From Streptomyces sp. NBC_01210 (lineage in GTDB: Bacteria; Actinomycetota; Actinomycetes; Streptomycetales; Streptomycetaceae): a stretch of DNA of 64,000 nucleotides. The stretch spans positions 8,494,001-8,558,000 of the forward strand of contig NZ_CP108549.1 in assembly GCF_036010325.1 (NCBI RefSeq), written 5' to 3'. Positions 48,337 through 57,034 of the stretch are shown here, one piece after another; position 1 is the stretch's first letter; each line of letters opens with the position of its first letter. A model generated the notes under the pieces. It worked only from the letters and a program-made list of their open reading frames with translations. It was not told where the DNA came from and did no database searches. The translations under genes and the position numbers were made by a program.

Positions 48337-50043
48337 GTGCCAGAACTCCACAAGGTCGGTCCCGATTCCGCGGACGAGAAACTGCTCTACACCGCCCTGT
48401 CGGACGCGGGGCTCACCGAACGCATCCGCGCCGGTGCCCCGCCCGCCTATCCCGCCATCCAGGAGCTCAAGCGCCGCCACCTGCCTGCTGTTCTCACCTA
48501 CGCCCGGCTCTGCGGACGCAATCAGGTCGCTGGGAACCAACTGGCCGTCCAGGCCTTCGGCCTCGCCGCCCGGGAGGCGTGCCGGGGCATTGAGCCCCAG
48601 GGGAACTGGCGTCACCATCTGCTGATGCTTGTTCAGCGGGTGGGGCTCAGCTGGGCCGCCGACGGTCGCCGGGACCGGCTCGAATCCGACTTCGTGGCAT
48701 GGATCGATGACACTGCCGACTTCAGCGCAACAGATCTGCCTGAATCCCGGCGCCTCCGGCTCGAGGCGTCGTCGGCCATGCTGACCGGCTTCTACCGGCT
48801 GCCGGAGCTGACACGGGGCGTCCTCTGGTACGCGGTGGTCGACGAGGAGCCGGACGCCACGGTCGCCACCTTCCTCAACGTCGACCCGAACATCGTTCCC
48901 GAGTTGCGGGACAAGGCGCAGAACGCCATGCGCCAGGCCTATCTCCGGGCATATCTGGAGCAGGGCGGGGACAGAAAATGTCTGGGATTCCGCCGCATCA
49001 TCGAGGCGGCGGCGCGGCCGGGGGACCGGCGGCGCAGCGAGGATCTGACGCTCCATCTGACGGAATGTCCCAGCTGTACACGGCTGGTCGCGGAGCTGCC
49101 GCGGCTGGCGGACGACCCCCGGACTGTGTTGGCTGAGGGCCTGCTCCGGTGGGGCGGAGCGGCCTACGCGGCGCGCGGTCCCGTGCGCGGCCTGCTCGAC
49201 GCCGTACCGGTCCAGTCCGACCGGTCGGCCCCCACGGCAGGCATGTCCGCGTCCACCGCCTCGGCGGAGTCGCCGCAGAGCGAGCAGACGCCGCGGAACG
49301 GCGCGAGGCGGCTGTCCCGGACCGTCGTCCTCGTCGCTGTGGCGGCCGCGGCCGTTGTTGTCGCAGGCACTCTGCTGGCGACCGCATCCGAGGACTCCGG
49401 TCCGGCACGCGACCGCGCGGAGGAGCCCCCGCTCCGGGAAGCCTGGCCCACCGCGGCCGTGCCCGTTCCCGCCCCGTCGACGAGCCCCAGCCTGGAGCCG
49501 TCGAAGAAGCCCTCACGCTCGCCGAGCCCCACCACGTCGGCCGCTGCCGCCAATCCTCCTGCCCCCAAGCCTGCGGCGCCCGCTCCGTCGAAGAGCGTCC
49601 CGCGCCGGCCGGTGCCGATCGTCCCGGGGGGCGGCTACACCCAGGTCGTTCACACGGATTCCGGTCTGTGCCTGGACATCGTGAACGGTGTGATGGCAGA
49701 CCGCACCGATGTCGTCACCGTGCGCTGCAGTGGCGCCCTGACCCAGCAGTGGAGTCTGGACTCCATCGGCCTCCTGCGCAGTAACGCAGATCCCGATTTC
49801 TGCCTGGACTCGCGCGGCGACACCGACCGCGGCGTCGGCATCTGGTCCTGCGCCTCCGTCAACGGCAAGAACGGCCTGAATCTTCTCTTCACCGTTGATG
49901 GATCAGGAGCCATACGCCCACAGGTCGCGCCGGACTTCGCCCTTGAACCCTTGGGCAGCTCCGAGGGCAGTCTGCTCGACTTCGACCCGGTTGACGGAGA
50001 CAGCGACCAGCGCTGGACCGCCGGCGTCTCCCAACAGAACTGA
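48337..50043 (+). CDS. Sigma-like / zinc-finger / transmembrane / ricin-lectin protein
   Basis: A 568-residue protein with an unusual order. Residues 1-235 resemble an ECF-sigma-like helical region (NRQVAGNQL-type helices, RLEASSAMLTGFYRLPELTR GVLWYAVV). Residues 240-248 hold a HxxxCxxC zinc motif (HLTECPSCT) as in anti-sigma factors. A single membrane helix (about 330-348, VVLVAVAAAAVVVAGTLLA) is followed by an 80-residue Pro/Ser/Lys linker and an extracellular ricin-type beta-trefoil (432-567: HTDSGLCLDIVNGVMADRTD, CSGALTQQWSLDSIGLLRSN, FCLDSRGD). It looks like a surface carbohydrate sensor linked to a cytoplasmic regulator module. GTG start with GAGGAG upstream. Confidence 0.8.
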   Translation: MPELHKVGPDSADEKLLYTALSDAGLTERIRAGAPPAYPAIQELKRRHLPAVLTYARLCGRNQVAGNQLAVQAFGLAAREACRGIEPQGNWRHHLLMLVQRVGLSWAADGRRDRLESDFVAWIDDTADFSATDLPESRRLRLEASSAMLTGFYRLPELTRGVLWYAVVDEEPDATVATFLNVDPNIVPELRDKAQNAMRQAYLRAYLEQGGDRKCLGFRRIIEAAARPGDRRRSEDLTLHLTECPSCTRLVAELPRLADDPRTVLAEGLLRWGGAAYAARGPVRGLLDAVPVQSDRSAPTAGMSASTASAESPQSEQTPRNGARRLSRTVVLVAVAAAAVVVAGTLLATASEDSGPARDRAEEPPLREAWPTAAVPVPAPSTSPSLEPSKKPSRSPSPTTSAAAANPPAPKPAAPAPSKSVPRRPVPIVPGGGYTQVVHTDSGLCLDIVNGVMADRTDVVTVRCSGALTQQWSLDSIGLLRSNADPDFCLDSRGDTDRGVGIWSCASVNGKNGLNLLFTVDGSGAIRPQVAPDFALEPLGSSEGSLLDFDPVDGDSDQRWTAGVSQQN

Positions 50044-50134
50044 AGCGTGTTGCGGAGAGCTGTGTGCGGGCGGGCCGGCGCCGCGCGGTATCTCGGTTTG
50101 CGAAGGACTCGGCTGCCGGGACGAAGATGCCTGT

Positions 50135-50521
50135 ATGAGCGGAGAGACGGATGAGGTACGCGAAGCGATCGCGGGCGAACTGCGTCTGATGGACCCCAGC
50201 GTGCGATCGTCACGGTCGCTTGCCCGGCAGCTGCTGGACCCGGAGTTCGTAGAGGTCGGTGCTTCGGGTCGGCGGTGGACGTATGAGGAAATGCTTGCCG
50301 AGCTGCCGGAGATGCAGGGCGGCGGAGAAAACGGTCCGCGCTATGAGCCCTCTCATGTGACCGGTGTTCTGCTGGCGCCCGGGCTGGTGCATGTCACCTA
50401 CGAGACCACGATCGGTGGAGTCCGGGCACGGCGGGCTTCGCTCTGGCGCAAGCAGCCTGCGGATGGGACATGGCGCATGTACTTTCACCAGGCCACGCCC
50501 ATTCCGCCCGAGTCTGTGTAA
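50135..50521 (+). CDS. NTF2-like (DUF4440) protein
   Basis: A 128-residue protein of the SnoaL/NTF2-like fold, DUF4440 type: EAIAGELRLMDPSVRSSRSL ARQLLDPEFVEVGASGRRWT YEEMLAELPEM, then VTGVLLAPGLVHVTYETTIG and RRASLWRKQPADGTWRMYFH QATP. Members are small hydrolase/isomerase-like or scaffolding proteins, no specific function. It follows the lectin protein by 90 bases but without a clear operon link. Confidence 0.82.
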   Translation: MSGETDEVREAIAGELRLMDPSVRSSRSLARQLLDPEFVEVGASGRRWTYEEMLAELPEMQGGGENGPRYEPSHVTGVLLAPGLVHVTYETTIGGVRARRASLWRKQPADGTWRMYFHQATPIPPESV

Positions 50522-50548
50522 CTCAACGGTGCGAGGCGCACCTCCGCG

Positions 50549-51430
50549 TCAGCAGAGCACGGTGAGTGCCCCCGGCTGCACCCTCGCCGTCACCGGGAGC
50601 GTCGCCTCGATCTCGCCGTCCGCGCCGTAGGGGATATCGCGATCGGCCTCGATGCGAATCTCCTTGCCCCGCAGGATCTCCACCTCCGGGCGCTGCACGT
50701 GCGCCCCTGTCTTGAGCTCATTCATGATCGCGAAAAACAGCCGCTTGGGTGCATGCCGGATCACGACCACGTCCAGCAGGCCGTCGTCGAGCCGTGCGTC
50801 GGGGGCGATCTGGCGGCCGAACCCGTAGAAGCGGGAGTTGGCGGCCACGACCGTGTAGCCGCGCCGTTCGTGAAGCACGCCGTCCACGGTGATGCGGTAG
50901 GAGACGGGTCGCCAGGTCAGCACGGCACGCATGCCGCCCGCGTAGTACGAGGCGGCGCCCCTCAGCAGCCGGGCGGTGTTGGCGTACTGGTTGGCCACCG
51001 CGTCGACTCCCGCGTACACACTGCCCAGCACGCATGTCCCGGGGTGCACGGCTGATTCGACCTGGATGGTGTCGATCGCCCGAGGCGAGCCGTTGAGCAG
51101 CACTTCGGCCAGGGCGGGTGCGTCGGCCGGAAGTCCGAGCGCGCGGGCAAAGTCGTTGCCCCGGCCGGCCGGGACGATGCTGAACAGGGTGTCAGTGCCA
51201 CTCAGTGCCCCGCCGACACAGCCGGCGATCCCGTCGCCGCCCACCGCGAGCACGACGTGCCCGCGCTCGCCGGCCTGCTGCGCTACTTCCCGTGCGTGTT
51301 CCAGGCTGCGGCTGTACTGGGTGTCGAGCTGCGCCCCGGCCTCCCGCAGGAGGCGAGCCAGCGGAAGCAGGGCCGCCGTACCGCTGGAACCGCCTGCGGT
51401 GGGGTTGACGATGGCTGTGAAATGTCGCAT
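50549..51430 (-). CDS. Diacylglycerol kinase-family lipid kinase
   Basis: A 293-residue DagK/LCB5/YegS kinase: IVNPTAGGSSGTAALLPLAR at the start, VVLAVGGDGIAGCVGGALSG (the GGDG nucleotide loop), FSIVPAGRGNDFARALGLPA, and a C-terminal beta domain with ITVDGVLHERRGYTVVAANS RFYGFGRQIAPDARLDDGLL DVVVIRH. It phosphorylates a lipid alcohol, probably diacylglycerol. GGAGG precedes the ATG at 51430. It is next to an alkyl-DHAP-synthase-like gene on the same strand and a glycerol-3-phosphate dehydrogenase, a glycerolipid set. Confidence 0.9.
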   Translation of the reverse strand: MRHFTAIVNPTAGGSSGTAALLPLARLLREAGAQLDTQYSRSLEHAREVAQQAGERGHVVLAVGGDGIAGCVGGALSGTDTLFSIVPAGRGNDFARALGLPADAPALAEVLLNGSPRAIDTIQVESAVHPGTCVLGSVYAGVDAVANQYANTARLLRGAASYYAGGMRAVLTWRPVSYRITVDGVLHERRGYTVVAANSRFYGFGRQIAPDARLDDGLLDVVVIRHAPKRLFFAIMNELKTGAHVQRPEVEILRGKEIRIEADRDIPYGADGEIEATLPVTARVQPGALTVLC

Positions 51431-51459
51431 GAATGCGCCTCCGGTCGGCACGGGGCAAG

Positions 51460-53055
51460 TCAGCGGACGGGGATGAGGACGCCGGGGTTGAGGACCCCGG
51501 ACGGGTCGATCTCGTTCTTGACGGCCTGCAGGATGTTGACTCCGACAGGGCCGATCTCCCGCGCGTACCAGTCGCGGTGGTCGGTGCCGACTCCGTGATG
51601 ATGGCTGATGGTGCCGCCGGCGAGAAGGATCGCGTCGTTGGCGGCCTGCTTGACGGGGGCCCAGTGGGCGACCGGATCGTCCCCCTGCGCCGAGACCACG
51701 GTGAAGTAGAGGGACGCGCCGTTCTCGTACACATGGGAGATGTGGCACATGACCAGGGGCGGGGTGCCTGCGTCGGTCAGGGTCGTGGTGAGAGCCTGGC
51801 GCACCGCGTCGTACAGTGCCGGCAGGCCGGACCAGAACGTCGCCGTCTCCAGGGTCTCGGCGAACGCGCCGGCGTCCAGCAGCGCGTCACGCAGGTATGG
51901 GGCGTTGTAGCGGCCGTGGGCCCACCGGTCGCCCGGTTCTGCGCCGAGGAATTCACCGCCGCAGGCGAGCAGCACCTCTCGGGCCCGGGCGCGCCGGTCC
52001 GCAGTGTCCTCAGCGGTGCCCTCGTAGCCGGCGATCGCCATGCAGCCGGCCGCCTGCGGGGCGTCGGACCCGCCGATGGCGTCCGGCTGCGCGAGGCCGA
52101 TGAAGGTCTCCGTTTCGTCCGACAGCCGCAGTACGGTCGGCAGCGGACCGTCCTGGGCGAGCTTGCGCAGTGCCAGCGCGCCCGCCTCGAAGGACGAGAA
52201 GCGCCAGCCTTCGTAGATCTTGGTTTGCGGCACGGGCCGGATCCGCACGGTCACCGATGTGATGACACCCAGCGCTCCCTCGGAGCCGAGGATCAGCTGG
52301 CGCAGATCCGGTCCTGCCGCCGAGCGGGGCGCGCGTCCCAGTTCCAGGGTGCCTTCCGGGGTGGCCACGGTGAGGCCGAGCACCATGTCGTCGAACCGGC
52401 CGTATCCGGCCGAGGCCTGGCCGCTGGAACGCGCCGCGGCGAACCCACCGATCGAGGCCCACTCGTACGACTGCGGGAAGTGGCCCAGGGTGAAGCCCTG
52501 TTCGTTGAGGAGCGCCTCGCACTCGGGTGCGCGCAGCCCGGGCTGCAGAACGGCGGTACGGGAGACCTCGTCGAGCGCGACCAGACTGTCCAGTCGGCGC
52601 AGGTCCAGCGCGATGAAGCAGCGCTGCGCCTCGGGGGCCAGTCCGCCGACGACGGAGGTTCCGCCTCCGAACGGCACGGCGGACACGCCGTGGTCGGCGC
52701 AGACTCGCAGCAGGGCGAGTACCTCGTCGTGGCTGCCCGGCAGTGCGACAGCTGCCGGTATGTCGTCGACCTCGCCGGCCCGGATGCGCAGCAGGTCGGG
52801 GGTGGACTTGCCCCGGGTGTGCCGGATGCGTGTCTCTGCGTCGGTGCGCAGATGAGTGGCGTCCCCCAGGCAGTCGACGAGCGCCTGACGGGTCTTGTCG
52901 GTGAGGGGGGAGTCGGGAGCGGGGATGCTGCCGATGTGCGCGGGGCCGCTCTCCCTCGGCGCGACGCCCAGCAGGTCGCGCAGCAGGCCGACCACCGTGT
53001 CGGGCAGCGGGGCCGCCTTGGCCGGGTCTCCCCAGCCGCTCCACAACATGTCCAC
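51460..53055 (-). CDS. FAD-linked oxidase, alkyldihydroxyacetonephosphate synthase-like
   Basis: A 531-residue VAO/PCMH-type flavoprotein. RIRAGEVDDIPAAVALPGSH DEVLALLRVCADHGVSAVPF GGGTSVVGG is the FAD-binding subdomain; later EQGFTLGHFPQSYEWASIGG FAAARSSGQASAGYG and GSEGALGVITSVTVRI are typical; the C-terminal part has ISHHHGVGTDHRDWY, the His-rich site of ADHAPS, and LNPGVLIPV. In ether-lipid-forming organisms this enzyme swaps an acyl for an alkyl chain on DHAP; in Streptomyces the reaction is not proven. It is divergent from a TetR gene by 69 bases and 29 bases from the lipid kinase. Confidence 0.88.
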   Translation of the reverse strand: MDMLWSGWGDPAKAAPLPDTVVGLLRDLLGVAPRESGPAHIGSIPAPDSPLTDKTRQALVDCLGDATHLRTDAETRIRHTRGKSTPDLLRIRAGEVDDIPAAVALPGSHDEVLALLRVCADHGVSAVPFGGGTSVVGGLAPEAQRCFIALDLRRLDSLVALDEVSRTAVLQPGLRAPECEALLNEQGFTLGHFPQSYEWASIGGFAAARSSGQASAGYGRFDDMVLGLTVATPEGTLELGRAPRSAAGPDLRQLILGSEGALGVITSVTVRIRPVPQTKIYEGWRFSSFEAGALALRKLAQDGPLPTVLRLSDETETFIGLAQPDAIGGSDAPQAAGCMAIAGYEGTAEDTADRRARAREVLLACGGEFLGAEPGDRWAHGRYNAPYLRDALLDAGAFAETLETATFWSGLPALYDAVRQALTTTLTDAGTPPLVMCHISHVYENGASLYFTVVSAQGDDPVAHWAPVKQAANDAILLAGGTISHHHGVGTDHRDWYAREIGPVGVNILQAVKNEIDPSGVLNPGVLIPVR

Positions 53056-53089
53056 TTGGATCCTCACCCTCGGTTTTGCGGGTCGCCGT

Positions 53090-53124
53090 GCCGTACGGCC
53101 TGCACTGCGATTACACTGTGACAG
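53090..53124. promoter_or_regulatory. Divergent promoter region with TetR operator candidate
   Basis: Between the divergent FAD-enzyme and TetR genes: a perfect 10-base palindrome gccgtacggc at 53090-53099, and TACACT at 53112-53117 whose downstream edge is seven bases from the TetR ATG at 53125, so the TetR message is probably leaderless. The TetR protein may bind here and control both directions. Confidence 0.5.
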
Positions 53125-53724
53125 ATGACGCCCATTCGTCACAACCGTTCGGACGTAGATGCCGTTCTCGACGCGGCACGCGACTGTGTCCTGGCTGTCG
53201 GCGTACGCCGCACCACCCTGACCGACGTGGCCCGGCGTGCCGGAGTGTCCCGTATGACGCTCTACCGCCGCTGGCCGGACGTACGGACCCTGGTCGGCGA
53301 CGTGATGACCCGGGAGTGGATCGCACTCGCCGTCGGCACGATGACCGGCCCGGAGCCCGACGTCCCCACCCGGACCCGGCTCATCGACGGAATGGTCGCC
53401 GGAGTCGCCGCCTTTCGCGCCCATCCGCTCTTCCGCAAGATCATCGACGTGGACCCCGAGCTGCTGCTGCCCTATGTGCTCGACCACCGGGGCACCAGCC
53501 AGGACGCACTGCTGGGGCTCGTCACCGGTGCCCTGCGGGAGGGCCACGCCGACGGGTCCGTCCGCCGGATGAACCCCGACCTTCAGGCCCGCTCCCTGCT
53601 GCTCGTCGCCCAGTCCTTCACGCTCTCGCTGCGCACGATGACCGACGAAACCGACCCTGAACTCACCGAAGCAGCCTTCCTCGAAGAGCTGCGGACCCTT
53701 CTGGAGAGGACCCTTACGCCATGA
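53125..53724 (+). CDS. TetR-family regulator
   Basis: A 199-residue TetR regulator. N-terminal helix-turn-helix VDAVLDAARDCVLAVGVRRT TLTDVARRAGVSRMTLYRRW PDVRTLVGDVM; the rest is an all-helical ligand domain (HPLFRKIIDVDPELLLPYVL, LQARSLLLVAQSFTLSLRTM). It is placed between two glycerolipid enzymes and overlaps glpD by four bases, so it probably regulates this group; the ligand might be a lipid or glycerol derivative. No ribosome site, consistent with a leaderless mRNA. Confidence 0.9.
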   Translation: MTPIRHNRSDVDAVLDAARDCVLAVGVRRTTLTDVARRAGVSRMTLYRRWPDVRTLVGDVMTREWIALAVGTMTGPEPDVPTRTRLIDGMVAGVAAFRAHPLFRKIIDVDPELLLPYVLDHRGTSQDALLGLVTGALREGHADGSVRRMNPDLQARSLLLVAQSFTLSLRTMTDETDPELTEAAFLEELRTLLERTLTP

Positions 53725-55277
53725 GCCGCTCGAGTGGCCGTGCTCCTGCCCCCTCCTCGCTCAGCGCGGCACGCCGACGCCGCGAGCTCACCGAACTCGC
53801 CGACGGAGCCCGCGTCGACGTCCTTGTCGTCGGACTCGGCGCGACGGGCGCCGGAGCCGCACTCGACGCCGCCTCACGCGGGTTGAGCGTCGCCGCCATC
53901 GACGCCCATGACCTGGCGTTCGGGACCTCACGCTGGAGCTCGAAGCTCATCCACGGCGGACTGCGCTACCTCGCCACGGGCCAGCTCGACGTCGCCCACG
54001 AAAGCGCCGTCGAACGCGGCGTCCTCATGGAACGCACCGCCCCCCACCTGGTACGGGCCCAGCCCTTCGTCCTGCCGCTCACCCCACTGGTCTCCCGCGG
54101 CCAGGCTGCGCTTGCCTGGGCCGGCTTCAAGGCCGGCGACCTCCTGCGTGCCTCCGCCCGCACCTCACGCACCACCCTGCCCGCTCCCCGTACCCTCTCC
54201 ACGGTGGAGACGCGGCACATGGTCCCGGCACTGCGGCCGACGGGCCTGCGCGGGGGACTGCTGTCCTGGGACGGCCAACTCACCGACGACGCACGCCTGG
54301 TGACCGCGATAGCCCGCACAGCGGCCGCGCACGGCGCCCGCACCCTCACCCGCACCCGCGCGCTCTCGCTCACCGGCTCCGGCGCCAGGGTCCGCGACGA
54401 ACTCACCGGAGAGGAACTGGAGATCCGCGCCCGCACGGTCATCAACGCCACGGGGGTCTGGGCGGGCAGCCTCGTCGACGACGTACGGCTGCGCCCCTCT
54501 CGCGGCACGCATGTGGTCCTGCGCTCGGAGGAGATCGGCAGCCTCACCGCCGGTATGCACATCCCGATCCCGGGGGAGCCCAACAGGTTCGTGCTCGTGC
54601 TGCCACAGGGTGACGGCCGGGTCTACGTGGGGCTGACCGACGAGCCGATCGACGGCGCCATCCCGGACGTGCCGGAAGTGCCCGAGACGGACATCGGCTT
54701 CCTCCTCGACGTGTTGGGCTCGGCCCTCGACATATCCATCACCCGGGATTCGGTGGTGGGAGCATTCGCCGGGCTGCGTCCGCTCCTGGACACCACGACG
54801 TCGGACACGGGCCGCACCGCCGACATCTCCCGAAAGCACGCCGTTGTGACATCAACCCAGGGTGTGGTCACGGTCGTCGGCGGCAAGCTCACCACCTACC
54901 GGCGGATGGCCCAGGACGCCGTCGACGCCGCCGTCACCGGGAGCGGTCTGAGCGCCGACCGGTGCCGCACGACCTCGATCCCGCTTGTCGGCGCCGCCCG
55001 GCCCGGCACGCTCGCGACGCTTGCCGCACCCCGACGCCTGGTCCGCCGCTACGGATCGGAAGCCCCGGCGGTCCACGCACTCGGCCTCGCCGACCCGTCT
55101 CTGGCCCTGCCCGTGGTTCCCGGACACCCCGTCACCGGCGCCGAACTGGTGTGGGCGGTCCGCCACGAGGGAGCCCTCGACGAGTCCGACATTCTCGACC
55201 GGCGCACCCGTATCGGCCTCGTCCCGCACGACCGCCAAGCGGCGTGCGAAGCCGCCCGCAGCGCACTCGCCCGCTGA
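53721..55277 (+). CDS. glpD: Glycerol-3-phosphate dehydrogenase (FAD, GlpD-type)
   Basis: A 518-residue GlpD: FAD fold VLVVGLGATGAGAALDAASR, then the signature DLAFGTSRWSSKLIHGGLRY LATGQ, HLVRAQPFVLPLTPL, VINATGVWAGSLVDDV, GRVYVGLTDEPIDG and DTTTSDTGRTADISRKHAVV, VVGGKLTTYRRMAQDAVDAA. It oxidises sn-glycerol-3-phosphate to DHAP and passes electrons to the quinone pool, at the membrane. DHAP is the substrate for the alkyl-DHAP-synthase-like enzyme divergently encoded. No glpF/glpK adjoin. It overlaps tetR by four bases. Confidence 0.92.
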   Translation: MSRSSGRAPAPSSLSAARRRRELTELADGARVDVLVVGLGATGAGAALDAASRGLSVAAIDAHDLAFGTSRWSSKLIHGGLRYLATGQLDVAHESAVERGVLMERTAPHLVRAQPFVLPLTPLVSRGQAALAWAGFKAGDLLRASARTSRTTLPAPRTLSTVETRHMVPALRPTGLRGGLLSWDGQLTDDARLVTAIARTAAAHGARTLTRTRALSLTGSGARVRDELTGEELEIRARTVINATGVWAGSLVDDVRLRPSRGTHVVLRSEEIGSLTAGMHIPIPGEPNRFVLVLPQGDGRVYVGLTDEPIDGAIPDVPEVPETDIGFLLDVLGSALDISITRDSVVGAFAGLRPLLDTTTSDTGRTADISRKHAVVTSTQGVVTVVGGKLTTYRRMAQDAVDAAVTGSGLSADRCRTTSIPLVGAARPGTLATLAAPRRLVRRYGSEAPAVHALGLADPSLALPVVPGHPVTGAELVWAVRHEGALDESDILDRRTRIGLVPHDRQAACEAARSALAR

Positions 55278-55389
55278 GCTCACACCGAGGCCGCGTCCGG
55301 CCGGGGTGGCCGGTCCTCCTCGTTGCCTTCGAGGCGTGACCGGGCAGGGGGCCTGGCCGTGAAGCTCCTTGCGGGTCACTGAGCGGGGG

Positions 55390-55700
55390 CCGATGTACGA
55401 AGTCGCCGCCGTGCGCCCCGCTCTCCCACTGCACCATGCCCGACGGCATGCCGAGCCGCGGTGCGCCCGAGACCCTCAACTCGGCCATGAAGCGCGGCAG
55501 CGGAGCGTCCAACGCGAGCTGTCCGTTCTCGAGCAGCACATGGGCGTGCCTGCCCTGTGGCGCGCCGGGGCGCGGCTCGGGGTCCTCGGGGGAAGTGGTC
55601 GCCCGACGACCGTCACCCTGTCGGCGTGCTCGGCGAGCACGTGTGCCGCCGGGATTCTCGCGAGGCTGCCCCCGATAACAACAGCGTGGCGTTCGCCCGC
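55390..55700 (-). pseudogene. Remnant of FAD-dependent epoxidase/oxidoreductase (LasC-like)
   Basis: The N-terminal end of a FAD oxidoreductase in two frames: HAVVIGGSLARIPAAHVLAE HADRVTVVGR (55688-55599, FAD-binding GGS loop), then after a frameshift PEDPEPRPGAPQGRHAHVLL ENGQLALDAPLPRFMAELRV and PRLGMPSGMVQWESG to about 55392. In intact relatives these are continuous and lead to a further 350 residues, which are absent. The remnant adjoins a trace of another gene end (VKLLAGH). Confidence 0.75.
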
Positions 55701-55964
55701 GCCCCGCCGCCAACTATCCCTCCGCTGTGCGTGGTCCCCTGGCCCGGTGCTCGGCCTCGACGCCCTGCAAGCTGCGGGAGCAGTGATGTGCCGCGCACCG
55801 GGACGGGGCGTGGTGTGGCGTGGCACGTCTTGGTGGTGGATTCGCCCGAATGGCGGATGCCAAAGGCCAGGAGCACAGTGGAGTGGGGGTTCGGGCGGTG
55901 AGGAGTCCCATGTCAGGGTCCACTCCGCCGATGAGAGGAACCGACTCTGTGCGGAGGATCTCCG

Positions 55965-56423
55965 ATGGCCAGTATCGACCGCCCAGGCGCGACCACTCTG
56001 GAGGAGAGCGCCGACGGGGACAGCGTGCGCGGCACGACCACGATTGCCGATTCCGTGGTAGCCACTATTGCGGGAATCGCGGTTCGGGACACGTACGGCA
56101 TTCATTCTGTAGGTGGAGGAGCTTCCAGAGCGATGGGTGCGGTCCGGGACAAAATGTCCCGGTCCTCCGACCCCGGTCGCGGTGTCAAGGCCGAGGTCGG
56201 GGAGAAGCAGACGGCCATCGACATCGGTATCGTCGTCGAGTACGGCGTTCCGATCATGGAGGCCGCCAAGAACATCCGCAGCAATGTGACGGACGCCGTT
56301 GAGACGATGACCGGCCTGGAAGTCGTCGAGATCAACATCAACGTGCTTGACGTCTACGTGCCCGGCTCCGACGACGATGACGACGAAGGAAGCAGCGGAG
56401 TCAAGGGCGCCAGAGTGCGATGA
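55965..56423 (+). CDS. Asp23/Gls24-family envelope stress protein
   Basis: A 152-residue Asp23/Gls24-family protein: RGTTTIADSVVATIAGIAVR DTYGIHSVG, then VKAEVGEKQTAIDIGIVVEY GVPIMEAAKNIRSNVTDAVE TMTGLEVVEININVLDVYVP. An acidic Asp run (DDDDDE) precedes the basic end. Family members sit at the membrane via partner proteins and respond to envelope stress (alkaline shock). GGAGG precedes the ATG. No AmaP-type membrane partner is encoded next to it. Confidence 0.9.
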   Translation: MASIDRPGATTLEESADGDSVRGTTTIADSVVATIAGIAVRDTYGIHSVGGGASRAMGAVRDKMSRSSDPGRGVKAEVGEKQTAIDIGIVVEYGVPIMEAAKNIRSNVTDAVETMTGLEVVEININVLDVYVPGSDDDDDEGSSGVKGARVR

Positions 56424-56986
56424 CGCCTGACGGCCGCACGGTCGAATGCATGCAGTTGTCGCACGACAACCGTCAGGCTCAGGTCGGCGGTCAACCACCG
56501 TTCAATCGAGGCGAGTTGGCTGTCGCGCGAGGGGCTGTGTCCTGGCCGGCAGTTCGCGGTGCACAAGGCCGTCTTCACTCTGGAGACTCGGTCTAGTCCC
56601 CTGGCCGCCATCGGCACGCTTCTGGAGCAGTTGCGCGCCACAGAGCGGGCCGTGGGACGCCGGACGCTGTATCGAATGGGTCGGTGAACTCACCTGCACC
56701 ATTGAGGAGTTGGCGGTCGTACTGGCCTCCTTGCCGGACGCACCGGCCCTTCCGGCGCCCCGGAGGGGAGTGTCCGTGCCTGCCTCCATGCCTGTGCCGC
56801 GCACTGGATCAGCCCACGGAAGAACCACACTTCCCCGTGCTTGTTGCGCTCGTACGCCGGCAGTCGCCAGGTGAACGCGACGATGAAGCGAAGGGGCACG
56901 CGCGGCAGGCGCGTTCGCTCCGGCTCGCGCCCCTATGTCACTGGTGGCACCCGCCTTGGGAGGGCCGGGGGCCGACCGCGCAGAGC
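56424..56986. other. Intergenic region with possible coding remnant
   Basis: About 560 bases with no intact gene. At about 56550-56690 a plus-strand frame reads QFAVHKAVFTLETRSSPLAA IGTLLEQLRATERAVGRRTL Y, with coding-like codon use but no start and no family I recognise; it may be a gene fragment. The right edge holds the operator/promoter of the next operon. Confidence 0.4.
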
Positions 56987-57028
56987 GTGTCAAGAAACTT
57001 TGACACGGTGTCTGTGTTGCTTTACATT
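56987..57028 (+). promoter_or_regulatory. Near-consensus leaderless promoter with operator
   Basis: TTGACA (57000-57005), 17 bases, TACATT (57023-57028) is an almost perfect housekeeping promoter. The ATG at 57035 lies six bases after the -10, so transcription should begin at or next to it (leaderless). The -35 overlaps the right arm of a 20-base inverted repeat gtgtcaa-gaaact-ttgacac (56987-57006), a good operator for the XRE regulator encoded in the same operon. Confidence 0.8.
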
Positions 57029-57034
57029 CACGGT

